DNA of 9,931 nt from CBFIDE01 sp965661265 (GCA_965661265.1 CBFIDE010000030.1:1-9931); one strand, 5' to 3'. Shown: positions 1 through 6,746, numbered from the stretch's first letter. A program made the numbers and translations. The notes: generated by a model from the letters alone, not told the origin.

Positions 1-153
1 ATCATGATTGAATCGCACATGCATATTGGCTAAGGCTTTATCCGTACAAGGATTAGAGCAATAGCCAGAAACATCTACTTGACCTTCATATACTTCTTCT
101 CTTATGCAGGATATTGTCAGTAAGCCAATTAAAAAAAGTGTAAGTAACCTCAT
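1..153 (-). CDS. Lipoprotein N-terminus, partial (runs off left edge)
   Basis: An open frame reads leftward from ATG (151-153 on the minus strand) to the window edge, giving 51 residues. The N-terminus MRLLTLFLIGLLTISC is a short hydrophobic signal peptide ending at Cys16. This is a plausible signal peptidase II lipobox (L-T-I-S-C), looser than the enterobacterial consensus, as is common in Bacteroidota. The Cys would be lipidated and the protein exported to the cell envelope. The visible mature part (around VDVSGYCSNPCTDKALANMH) has two cysteines close together and resembles the start of a small beta-sandwich domain of the carboxypeptidase-regulatory type, but too little is present to name the family. 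The ATG follows an A-rich leader with no strong ribosome binding site. The gene diverges from the secreted protein at 459. Lipoprotein status is fairly secure; function is unknown. Confidence 0.7.
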   Translation of the reverse strand, partial: MRLLTLFLIGLLTISCIREEVYEGQVDVSGYCSNPCTDKALANMHVRFNHD

Positions 154-458
154 TCTTTCTTAGTCTTATAGGTGGTCCACTATTCGAGTTACTAATTAGT
201 AGTTACTAGAGTTGGGTTTGCAAGCTTAATATAATGTTATCTAAATCTTATTGCAAAGAGCTAATATATAAGTTCAAATAGAACTTTATGAATTTCTATC
301 TACGGATACGTTGAGTTTGATTGAATCAATCCAAGATTTACTTAACGTGATCAAACAAAACTTAACTTATACGAAACAAAACCTTAAGCCAATCGTAAGT
401 TTTAGTTAAACCTTGAGTAAAGTGCATTATTCACCTTGTACGAAGTAAAAAAAAAACT
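154..458. other. Divergent intergenic region with palindromes and leader repeats
   Basis: This 305-bp A+T-rich region separates two divergent genes and must hold both promoters. Visible structure includes a perfect 12-bp palindrome TACTAATTAGTA (190-201), a palindromic patch TTGATT-G-AATCAA (317-329), and an inverted pair GTTTGAT (315-321) / ATCAAAC (350-356). An imperfect ~20-bp tandem repeat lies at 341-381 (listed separately). No full TAnnTTTG box with a correctly spaced upstream element was found for either gene. The nearest are one-mismatch versions: TGAGTTTG (312-319) and TAAGTTTT (396-403) on the plus strand, and the complement of CAAGCTTA (221-228) on the minus strand. The palindromes could be operator sites, but nothing identifies a regulator. 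Confidence 0.5.
341..381 (+). repeat. Imperfect 20/21-bp tandem repeat in leader of the 459 gene
   Basis: The unit CTTAACGTGATCAAACAAAA (341-360) is followed directly by a 21-bp version, CTTAAC at 361-366 running through to ACAAAA ending at 381. Both begin CTTAAC and end ACAAAA. A third related stretch, CTTGTACGAAGTAAAA (435-450), resembles CTTATACGAAACAAAA (366-381) at 13 of 16 positions and lies just before the start codon. Repeats at this position could be binding sites for a regulator of the secreted protein gene. In A+T-rich DNA the similarity could also be chance. Confidence 0.4.
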
Positions 459-2246
459 ATGTACATGAAAAAATTATTACTTTCTGCTGCAGTATTCACT
501 TCAGTATTCAGTTATGCACAATCTATTACAATCACAGAAATTGGTCGTCACAACGATTCAAGAGACGGTGCTTGTGAAATTTCTACTTATGATTTTGCCT
601 CAAAGAAAATTTTTATCACTAACGCGGCAACAGATTCTATTGATATTATCGATATCTCTAATCCTTCAAGCCCATTAAAAGTTGGCGGAATTAATGTTCT
701 TACTTATGGCGGAGGTGTTAATTCGGTAGTAAGCTTGAACAACGGATATTTTGCCGCAGCCATTGAAGCTTCTGTTAAGCAAGATACTGGCTTTGTTGTT
801 TTCTTTGATACTGCTGGCACATTTATAAAATCATTAAAAGTAGGTGCTCTTCCAGATATGATTACTACAACTAAAGACGGAAACAAACTACTTGTGGCTA
901 ATGAAGGAGAGCCAAGCGATGATTATTTAACTGACCCAAAAGGATCTATCGGCATCATTGATATATCAGGTGGAATTCCTAGTTTAAGTCAAGCAGATGT
1001 AAGCCTCTTATTTTTTGACAACGCACCTACTACCATCGCGGGAAGTCTTAAAAAACCAGGGACAACTTTTGCAGTGGATTTAGAACCAGAATACATTGCA
1101 GTAAACGATCAATCAACGCGAGCTGCTGTTGTTTGTCAAGAAAGTAATGTGCTAATTCTGCTCGATTTGGTGAATAACACTATTTTATCCTACAAAGGAT
1201 TAGGATTCAAAGATCACTCTATGACAGGCAACGGAATGGACGTATCCAATAGAGATAATAAAGTCCAAATTAACACTTGGCCTGTAAAAGGAGTATACCA
1301 ACCCGATGCAATTTCATCATTCGACGCAAATGGTCAAACTTACTGGATTTCTGCTAACGAAGGAGATGGAAGAGATTATAGTGGTTATAGTTCAGAGGTA
1401 AGAATAAAAGATTTGACTCTAGATTCTATTGCTTTTCCTCAAGCCAGCGTATTACAAAATGATACCAACTTAGGAAGACTAAAAACTTTTACAATGGATG
1501 TAATTGGAGATATAGACAATGATGGTGATGTGGATGAATTGTATAGCTACGGAGCTCGTTCTTTCTCCATTTGGGACAATAACGGAAATCTTGTTTGGGA
1601 TAGTAAAGATCAGATTGAACAATACATCAAAACCAATCACTTGGCATTTTTTAATTGCGATGATGGCCTAGCGAGTGAGCAAGACAGCCGAAGTGATGAC
1701 AAGGGTCCAGAGCCCGAAGCAATAACAGTGGGAGTGCTAAACAACGTGACTTATGCTTTTGTTGGGTTAGAAAGACAAGGTGGAATTATGGTTTACGATA
1801 TCTCGAATCCTTCAGCACCTGTATTTAATCAATATGTTCACAACATGGATAATACAACTGGAGAAATGATTGATATTGCCCCTGAGGGACTTGTATTCGT
1901 ATCACCTGCAGAAAGCCATACTGGTAAGGCAATGCTTATTGTAAGCAGCGAGGTATCTGGTACTGCTACAATTTATGAAATTGAAGTGGATAACAATATA
2001 TCTATTTCAGAAAACAAGAAGCATGAGTTCTCAATTTTTCCGAATCCAACAAATGGTCAGATTGTTGTTCAAGGAAGTTTTACACCCACAAGTATTCGCG
2101 TGATGGATGTAACAGGTAGCATTAAAATTGATCAAAAGATCAACTCTAACCTTATCAATCTAGAAGGCTTACAGAATGGTCTATATTTCATTCAATTAGT
2201 TAGTGCACAAAATGAAATTGTAACAAAAAGAATTGTTAAGAACTAA
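459..2246 (+). CDS. Secreted choice-of-anchor I beta-propeller protein with T9SS sorting domain
   Basis: The 595-residue protein has a signal peptide (MKKLLLSAAVFTSVFSYAQ, likely cleaved after Ala20). The long body is of the choice-of-anchor I / LVIVD-like propeller type, and the C-terminal type IX secretion tail covers about 514-595. Family-typical segments are ANEGEPSDDY (147-156), LEPEYIAV (208-215), ANEGDGRDY (299-307), GPEPEAI (416-422), GLERQGGIMVYDI (436-448) and APEGLVF (474-480). An Asp-rich DIDNDGDVDE loop (351-360) looks calcium-binding. The tail starts with FSIFPNPTNG (524-533) and ends in the usual lysine-rich KRIVKN, marking export through the outer membrane and surface attachment or release. 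The family is often annotated near alkaline phosphatases, but no catalytic phosphatase motif is visible, so no enzyme activity is claimed. A second ATG six bases downstream (465) begins at MKK and is an equally likely start. It appears monocistronic: a divergent gene lies upstream and a terminator follows. Confidence 0.88.
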   Translation: MYMKKLLLSAAVFTSVFSYAQSITITEIGRHNDSRDGACEISTYDFASKKIFITNAATDSIDIIDISNPSSPLKVGGINVLTYGGGVNSVVSLNNGYFAAAIEASVKQDTGFVVFFDTAGTFIKSLKVGALPDMITTTKDGNKLLVANEGEPSDDYLTDPKGSIGIIDISGGIPSLSQADVSLLFFDNAPTTIAGSLKKPGTTFAVDLEPEYIAVNDQSTRAAVVCQESNVLILLDLVNNTILSYKGLGFKDHSMTGNGMDVSNRDNKVQINTWPVKGVYQPDAISSFDANGQTYWISANEGDGRDYSGYSSEVRIKDLTLDSIAFPQASVLQNDTNLGRLKTFTMDVIGDIDNDGDVDELYSYGARSFSIWDNNGNLVWDSKDQIEQYIKTNHLAFFNCDDGLASEQDSRSDDKGPEPEAITVGVLNNVTYAFVGLERQGGIMVYDISNPSAPVFNQYVHNMDNTTGEMIDIAPEGLVFVSPAESHTGKAMLIVSSEVSGTATIYEIEVDNNISISENKKHEFSIFPNPTNGQIVVQGSFTPTSIRVMDVTGSIKIDQKINSNLINLEGLQNGLYFIQLVSAQNEIVTKRIVKN

Positions 2247-2268
2247 CAACTAAAAATTTCAAAGAAAG

Positions 2269-2302
2269 AGCGAGAGGATTTATTTCCTCTCGCTTTTTTT
2301 TT
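2269..2302 (+). terminator. Rho-independent terminator, probably bidirectional
   Basis: A perfect 10-bp stem pairs AGCGAGAGGA (2269-2278) with TCCTCTCGCT (2285-2294) around a 6-nt loop and runs into nine T residues (2294-2302). It begins 22 bp after the stop codon of the 459-2246 gene. Read on the minus strand the same hairpin is followed by CTTTCTTTG, a weaker T-rich tail, so it may also end transcripts arriving from the broken barrel gene. Confidence 0.9.
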
Positions 2303-2355
2303 GTTCGAATTAATTAAGCCTCATTCACGAACTGCTCATATTTAGATTTCTTGGA

Positions 2356-2444
2356 GGGGTATCTGAAGTTAATTCAATTTAGGTGGTTTTCTTTTCGTGA
2401 AACAGTGCAGGTATTTAAAATCATCTTAAATCTGAAGAGTGCCC
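2356..2444 (-). repeat. Copy A of a duplicated ~90-bp 3'-end element
   Basis: This stretch aligns by eye, with a few small gaps, to 6492-6586 in the same orientation, with about three quarters of aligned positions identical. The longest shared blocks, as plus strand, are AAGAGTGCCC, TAAAATCAT, AGGTATT and TTTCTTTT. Read on the minus strand, the element begins in the last five codons of the overlapping barrel gene (G-T-L-Q-I-stop) and continues about 70 bases past the stop. Identity is higher than a shared protein end would require because most of it is non-coding. It may be a dispersed repeat or a conserved 3'-untranslated structure. Confidence 0.65.
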
Positions 2445-3056
2445 GTTTCATTAAGGGTCAGGGAGGCCAGGCTTTTAAATTTTTTATTTCTATAAGTCAA
2501 TCCAAACCGATAGGTCTGCGGAAGGGCAAGGCCAATGTTAATAGATAAATCTCCAATGGTCATGAAGCTTAAGCCCCAATTCTTTCCGCTTACTTCAGCA
2601 ATAATAGCCTGATAGTCTATATTAAAAAGCCTCAGCATATCTTGTACATCCTCATTCCAGAAATCTCCTCCTTTTACATTGAACGAATATTCTTTATTGA
2701 AGATCTTGAGAGTATCTCTGCCTTCAATCAATATTTTGGGAAATACCACAATTAGAAAGCGTATTATTTCCACCGGAATGACTTCTCTCTTCTAGATAAA
2801 GCCCTGTAACTAGGGTATACTTATTATTGAGTTTAAGTTTGTGCTCAATACCGGTATAGATTGCAAGATGAAAGAATGGATAGTCTTGCACTCGGCCTGT
2901 TGTGCAGCCTATACAGTCAAAATCGTTGAAAAAGGCCGCTAAGTTATGTTGTCCCTTGGTCTCTATATAAAACTCTGAATCCATTCTGATGGAATCTTGG
3001 GTAAAGCAGAAATATGATAAATTAAGTAGGAGTAGGGCTAGACTTAGTTTTTTCAT
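2426..3056 (-). pseudogene. Small secreted, probable beta-barrel protein broken by a frameshift
   Basis: Two minus-strand frames together make one protein-like reading. The first starts at ATG (3054-3056) with a signal peptide (MKKLSLALLLLNLSYFCFTQ) and runs through amphipathic strands such as YTLVTGLYLEERSHSGGNN, ending at a stop at 2724. The second, open from 2791 to the stop at 2426-2428, continues with VVFPKILIEGRDTLKIF and later LSINIGLALPQTYRFGLTYR. Alternating polar and hydrophobic residues, turn-rich loops and the signal peptide suggest a ~210-residue outer-membrane beta-barrel. The 631-bp span is one base more than a multiple of three, which fits a single inserted base (or two lost) between 2724 and 2791. 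It may be a genuine inactivating mutation or a sequencing or assembly error. The family is not recognised. The final residues GTLQI fall in a repeat shared with 6492-6586, so the native C-terminus may have been replaced. It is convergent with the 459-2246 gene. Confidence 0.65.
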
Positions 3057-3189
3057 GGTAGGTTTAAAAGCATGGCCTTCTTCAGTAAATCGATTTAATA
3101 GCTAATGAGCTTACCAAAAGAAGCTTGAATAATTTTGAATTATCCTTCTAGGCAAGTTTTAGGCCATAAATCCATTGGATTCAATAGAA

Positions 3190-4638
3190 CTATTTAAGTC
3201 CCTTTCCTCTAGGCTGATCGGCTTCCTTTAAAACTATGTCCGAATGTAAAAATTGTGCTGCGGCAGCAGAGTCTTGAACTTTTATAGAAGTGCGCTCTAA
3301 CATCTCAGCTTCAAAAGCATTTAAGACTGACTTTCTAATTCCAAGTTCACGCCAATTTGATTTAGGTCCACATCCTTTCACAATTCCTCTAGCCAGAGCT
3401 AGCGCATCTAAAAGTGCTTGGTTAGCGCCTTGACCCTTAAATGGGCTCATGGGGTGGGCAGCATCGCCAATTAAACTGACTTTATTCTCCTGTGATAATA
3501 AGTCCAAACTCAATAGGGCTCTATCGTAAACGGGATATCCAGATACTTGGCTTTCTTCAGTGGCCTTCATTATTTCTGGAATAGGACTATGCCATTTCGT
3601 TCTTCTACAAGCCTCTTCTTTTAAGGCCTGCGGACCTTTTGCGCTTAAGATTTTAGCATCCTTTTCTGACATTGGAAAGCTTAATTGCCACATGATGCTA
3701 TCTTTTGAATAGGGCATCATATAAATTCGCTCATTACCATTAGCTGTTTGAAAAACTGTGGCAGAGTCCAATAAAGAGCTATCTGTATTTTGCAATTGGC
3801 TTAAGGGGCAAATTCCAAGGATTACGATACAGTCTAAATATCTAAGAGGCCGCTTTTCTTCAGGAATTAATAAGGATCCTACTGTGCTTCTTATGCCATC
3901 GGCGCCTATGATTAAGTCCGCTTGCGCGATTTTCTCTTGGCCGTTCACTTTGAATTTCAGTTCCATTGAACCATTATTAGAATCTGAATAGTCCAATAAT
4001 TGGTGTCCCCAATTTACGGCAGAATCACCTCCAGCTTGTTTTAAAAGTGCAAGGCGAAGTGCCTGTCTAGCGATATGAATATTATTTCGTTTGGGAGCAC
4101 TCTGCGGTTCAGCTTCTAACCATTTACGCATTCCCCATTCCCCTATGATAGTTCCGTCTGTAGTATGAACAATATGTCTTGTAGATTTTATCCCTTCATC
4201 CAGTTCCTTTAGCCCTAGGCAAGCCATAGCTCTACTAGCTTGTTGAAGAGTCAAACCATAACCTTGAGATCTAGCATTAAAGCTCGTATCACGCTCATAA
4301 AGACTAAATGGAATTCCACGATGTAAGCAAGCCACGGCCAAAGCTGTTCCTCCAATTCCACCGCCAATAATAGCGATGTGAGGATAGTTTAGAGTATCCG
4401 GTTTCACGGGAGTGTCGCTTTGAACAATGCCAATACCTTTACAGTTAGAGCAGGGAACGAGATTCGCCCTTGGCTTTTTGGGTGGAGTATTTTGGACTTT
4501 AGATTTTTTAAATTCCTCCAAGGCCATTTTATAGGCAAGTTTCACCTTCTTTTTTATTCGACGGCTCTTCTTCCCACTTCCTTTACATTCTGGGCAACTT
4601 ACCCAATGGCCTTGATTATTCAAGCTATTCAATTTCAT
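3190..4638 (-). CDS. FAD-dependent class A monooxygenase with N-terminal DnaJ-like zinc-cysteine pairs
   Basis: The 482-residue protein has two parts. Residues 1-75 hold CPECKGSG (Cys15, Cys18) and CSNCKGIG (Cys63, Cys66), separated by a lysine-rich linker. This is the CxxCxGxG pattern of DnaJ zinc fingers, likely one four-cysteine zinc site. Residues 85-482 form a PHBH/UbiH-type flavoprotein hydroxylase. They show the dinucleotide motif GGGIGG (92-97) with the ribose-binding acidic residue in YERD (114-117), the internal GADG motif (245-248), and the FAD-ribityl motif GDAAHPMSPFKGQG (391-404). Such enzymes use NAD(P)H, FAD and O2 to hydroxylate small, often aromatic molecules; the substrate here cannot be read from sequence. 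I recall the same architecture in other marine bacteria, so it is probably a stable family and not a recent fusion. No ubiquinone or degradation genes lie nearby. A start after the cysteines is unlikely because the frame and composition are continuous from MKLNSLNN. Confidence 0.88.
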   Translation of the reverse strand: MKLNSLNNQGHWVSCPECKGSGKKSRRIKKKVKLAYKMALEEFKKSKVQNTPPKKPRANLVPCSNCKGIGIVQSDTPVKPDTLNYPHIAIIGGGIGGTALAVACLHRGIPFSLYERDTSFNARSQGYGLTLQQASRAMACLGLKELDEGIKSTRHIVHTTDGTIIGEWGMRKWLEAEPQSAPKRNNIHIARQALRLALLKQAGGDSAVNWGHQLLDYSDSNNGSMELKFKVNGQEKIAQADLIIGADGIRSTVGSLLIPEEKRPLRYLDCIVILGICPLSQLQNTDSSLLDSATVFQTANGNERIYMMPYSKDSIMWQLSFPMSEKDAKILSAKGPQALKEEACRRTKWHSPIPEIMKATEESQVSGYPVYDRALLSLDLLSQENKVSLIGDAAHPMSPFKGQGANQALLDALALARGIVKGCGPKSNWRELGIRKSVLNAFEAEMLERTSIKVQDSAAAAQFLHSDIVLKEADQPRGKGLK

Positions 4639-5009
4639 TTATTGATAACATCTCATATACATGGATTCTATCCTCTCCTCTCCAGGAAGAATGTTCGTTA
4701 AGATACATCCTTTACAAATTTATAGATTAGGGTTTACACTAAATTAGTTTCGAAGCACTTTACTGTCTCCCGAAACCAAAGCTAGCTAAGGAGCGAAAAC
4801 CTTGCTGGTAGCAGTTCACCGGCCATAAGCAATATGCTGCGTTGTATTTAGTGTTTTTTCTTTATTTCATGAATAGCTTCAGTTCAATTTCTTCTCGAGC
4901 AGAACATTCAATTGGTTTCAATTTTTCGTATTCATCTAAATAGCCAAAGAAGTAAAGTCTTTCTTTTACATTGATTTACAGCTTTAGTAGTTCCAGTGCA
5001 GCGCACAGA
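4639..5009. other. Intergenic region between endonuclease and monooxygenase genes
   Basis: This 371-bp gap carries a putative promoter for the monooxygenase near its left end (4715-4722) and a possible gene remnant on the minus strand at its right end (4862-5014). A short hairpin GTGC-AGC-GCAC (4996-5006) lies just after the endonuclease stop but lacks a T-run, so it is not a convincing terminator. The middle (about 4745-4860) contains a GC-richer patch around ACCGGCCATAAGC with no coding signal. Confidence 0.5.
4715..4722 (-). promoter_or_regulatory. Putative Bacteroidota promoter -7 box for the monooxygenase
   Basis: On the minus strand this reads TAAATTTG, an exact match to the Bacteroidota -7 consensus TAnnTTTG. 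A TTTA (4740-4743), one mismatch from the -33 TTTG element, lies 17 bp upstream. Transcription would begin near 4711, giving a leader of about 70 nt to the ATG at 4638. Confidence 0.4.
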
Positions 5010-5014
5010 TTATT
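4862..5014 (-). pseudogene. Possible remnant of an unrecognised small gene
   Basis: On the minus strand a 37-codon stretch (4865-4975, stop at 4862) reads as plausible protein: KERLYFFGYLDEYEKLKPIE, then SAREEIELKLFMK. It has balanced charged and aromatic residues unlike random A+T-rich DNA. The frame is preceded by an in-frame stop (4976-4978), beyond which NNLCAALELLKL (4979-5014) also looks protein-like before another stop. No ATG, GTG or TTG sits near the beginning, so it cannot be a complete gene as it stands. It may be the C-terminal relic of a decayed gene downstream of the endonuclease. The family is not recognised and chance is a real alternative. Confidence 0.25.
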
Positions 5015-5963
5015 TTAATCTGGGCGGAGCCTCATGTGTTGGATTGCCTTGATTCTGATGAATATAACAGTATTGGTTTTTATTAGTGGTTTTATTCTTA
5101 CATCTATTCCCAGCTTGCGTTTTGCCTAAACACTGATGGGCAGCATCTTTGTTCTGATTTGAGTTCTTCGCACTATTTGTTGGAAAAGACATACTGTTCC
5201 AGCTCCAGTCTCTGGCATTTATCCTAGACTCTATCTGTAATTCAATAGAATCCTCAATCTTAGGAAAGAGGTCTAGCTCTAGAAGAGCTTCAAGGCTGTC
5301 TATGGTTATAGCATACTGCCAAAAATCATTGTGAGTTTTTTGGTTAGGCATTAAAAAGGCAATGCCTTTGCGTTGATCACCATGATTATCCACAACAGCC
5401 TTAAAAAAGTACTGAGGAACGGATACCCCCTGCGGACCAATCTTTTTAGCACCTTCCGCTATTATTGGGCCAGTAATGATCAATAAGCTACTGTCTTGAT
5501 AAGCCCAAGTGCGGACTAATTCTTCCAATAAGCGCCAAGAACCTCTATTAAAGCTAGGATTCTGAGGACTCATATTACTATAATAAAAGCTTTCCTCCAT
5601 TGCCCTTGCAGACCATTTCATATCGCCAGCAGGCGCCAAATGGCCTCTGTCAAAGCCGGATTTATAATAATCTTCTTTATTGGCAGTACCCCCTTTCACC
5701 AAAGGGTCCTCTAAAAAGCGATCAGTTCTTTTATAATTACCAAAGCATTCTTGAGCAGTTAACTCATAAGCCACCCATTTAGCTTGCTTGTGTTCTTGGT
5801 TATAAATCAGGCTATAGCCAAAATGTTCTATGGGATATTCGCCATCGATTAACTGAGGAATCTCTGCACCAAATTGATAGGGAGCCTGCACTGGCTGTGC
5901 CCAAATTATCATAGGGCAGAGGAGTAAGAGGATTATTATCTTTAAAAGACTTTTTAAGGACAT
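5010..5963 (-). CDS. Secreted DNA/RNA non-specific endonuclease (NUC1 family) with C-terminal Cys/His module
   Basis: The 317-residue protein starts with a signal peptide (hydrophobic 8-20, cleavage near IIWA-Q, residue 22), so it acts outside the cytoplasm, or in the periplasm. The catalytic domain (about 45-255) has the family signature DRGHLAPAGD (105-114) with general base His108. The second motif, SNMSPQNPSFNRGSW (129-143), contains Asn139, which aligns with the Mg2+ ligand of Serratia nuclease; Glu147, eight residues later, matches its second active-site acid. These ββα-metal nucleases cut single- and double-stranded DNA and RNA and often serve nutrient scavenging. After a Ser/Asn-rich linker the last ~45 residues carry Cys278, Cys288, Cys299 and His302 in QCLGKTQAGNRCKNK and YCYIHQ. 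This is a compact pattern resembling the small CxxTxxGxRC...CxxH modules appended to nucleases, probably zinc-binding. No immunity-type gene is adjacent, so a toxin role is not supported. Confidence 0.9.
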   Translation of the reverse strand: MSLKSLLKIIILLLLCPMIIWAQPVQAPYQFGAEIPQLIDGEYPIEHFGYSLIYNQEHKQAKWVAYELTAQECFGNYKRTDRFLEDPLVKGGTANKEDYYKSGFDRGHLAPAGDMKWSARAMEESFYYSNMSPQNPSFNRGSWRLLEELVRTWAYQDSSLLIITGPIIAEGAKKIGPQGVSVPQYFFKAVVDNHGDQRKGIAFLMPNQKTHNDFWQYAITIDSLEALLELDLFPKIEDSIELQIESRINARDWSWNSMSFPTNSAKNSNQNKDAAHQCLGKTQAGNRCKNKTTNKNQYCYIHQNQGNPTHEAPPRLK

Positions 5964-6094
5964 TCTTTTTTCTTCTTACTAATGTAGTATTTTTTGCTTG
6001 GTTTTTTTACTCCTTTCTTGCTTGTCTTAGGGAAGCTTTTGAGCTTTAATAATGGATTAAATTGTTACGAGTAAAAATCTGATGGAAAAGATGT

Positions 6095-6188
6095 TTTTTT
6101 CTGCCTTTGATTTTCTCCTTGTGAGGGATTTTATACTTCTGACGCCGTTAATTAGGGTTGGTGGTAATTATCTGTAGGGCAGAAAAAA
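6095..6188. repeat. 11-bp perfect inverted repeat flanking 72 bp
   Basis: TTTTTTCTGCC (6095-6105) and GGCAGAAAAAA (6178-6188) are exact reverse complements. The enclosed 72 bp includes two TAATTA copies and no gene. The layout recalls a tiny non-autonomous element with terminal inverted repeats, but no target-site duplication is visible outside the arms and the arms are low in complexity. Confidence 0.35.
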
Positions 6189-6318
6189 GGGGATTCTTGT
6201 TCATTTTGTTGCTTGTCCAACCGGAGGCCTCAGACGTTGTAAATAGGCAAAGGCCATAACTTACTAAATAAATGAATATTCAATTTGAGAATTAATCTGC
6301 CGTAGCTTACAAGCAGCA

Positions 6319-6471
6319 TTAAGAAATAAAAGTAAGCGAGTAAAACACGAACCAAAAAAAGGACACCCAATCAAAATACTTGCTTAGCAGCATTTTTACC
6401 ATTCGGCTGCTGATCACCCTATCGGCTATCTGCTTCGCAGCTTCCTCAGGGTCCCGATAGCAGTCTTCAAT
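6319..6471 (-). other. Possible dispersed intergenic repeat or gene relic with hairpin
   Basis: A minus-strand frame of 50 codons between stops reads YRDPEEAAKQIADRV and later LLSKYFDWVSFFWFVFYS before a stop at 6319-6321. It has no plausible start at its beginning; the first ATG is about halfway. Within it, 6407-6463 can fold. CTGCT (6407-6411) pairs with AGCAG (6459-6463) and ACCCT (6416-6420) with AGGGT (6448-6452); alternatively CTATCGG (6419-6425) pairs with CCGATAG (6454-6460). An inner CTGC-TTC-GCAG hairpin sits at 6430-6440. The GC-richer palindromic patch looks like repetitive intergenic elements I associate with Flavobacteriales genomes, which commonly leave open frames of this kind. 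I cannot decide between repeat and relic. Confidence 0.35.
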
Positions 6472-6491
6472 CTAAAAACCACATTTTGTAC

Positions 6492-6586
6492 GGGGATTCT
6501 GAAATTTAATTAATTGAGGTATTCCTCTTTCTTTTTGTGAAGCTAAGGAGGTATTATTAAAATCATGTTACATCTTAAGAGTGCCC
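6492..6586 (-). repeat. Copy B of the duplicated ~90-bp 3'-end element
   Basis: This is the diverged second copy of 2356-2444, same orientation, about three quarters identical by hand alignment with small gaps. Read on the minus strand it begins with codons G-T-L-K-M followed by a stop (6568-6570), matching G-T-L-Q-I-stop in copy A, and similarity continues through the non-coding part to about 6492. Only 23 codons of open frame precede the stop here (back to an in-frame TGA at 6640-6642), so any gene once attached has gone or never existed. Confidence 0.6.
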
Positions 6587-6746
6587 ATATCTCCGATAAT
6601 CACTTTAACCCAATTTATTAAATCCAATATTACCAAAATTCATGATTACATCTTTGCTAGGAACAACCAAAGAAATCCACTAAAAACAATAACAAAAAAG
6701 ACAAAAGCCAATACCTATGATCCCTTTCTTATTATTATAATTTCTT

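Noticed and set aside
2351..2548. 65-codon plus-strand frame
   Set aside because: It lies antisense to the barrel gene and across the duplicated element, with no coding signal of its own and low-complexity composition.
3129..3143. AT-only hairpin ATAATT-TTG-AATTAT as terminator of the monooxygenase gene
   Set aside because: The stem is 6 bp of A/T pairs with no T-run on the relevant strand, so it would be too weak.
4815..4850. Similarity between GGCCATAA...CGTTGTA patches near 4820-4845 and 6225-6260 as integron attC-like sites
   Set aside because: Only short words are shared in different order, without the paired R/L boxes and stem expected of attC sites.
5010..5963. Nuclease as a polymorphic toxin or defence effector
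   Set aside because: There is no toxin-delivery domain, immunity gene or defence neighbour; the signal peptide and full-length NUC1 domain fit an ordinary secreted nuclease.
6082..6177. 31-residue hydrophobic plus-strand peptide frame
   Set aside because: Too short, no visible promoter or terminator, and it spans the inverted repeat; composition is what T-rich DNA gives by chance.
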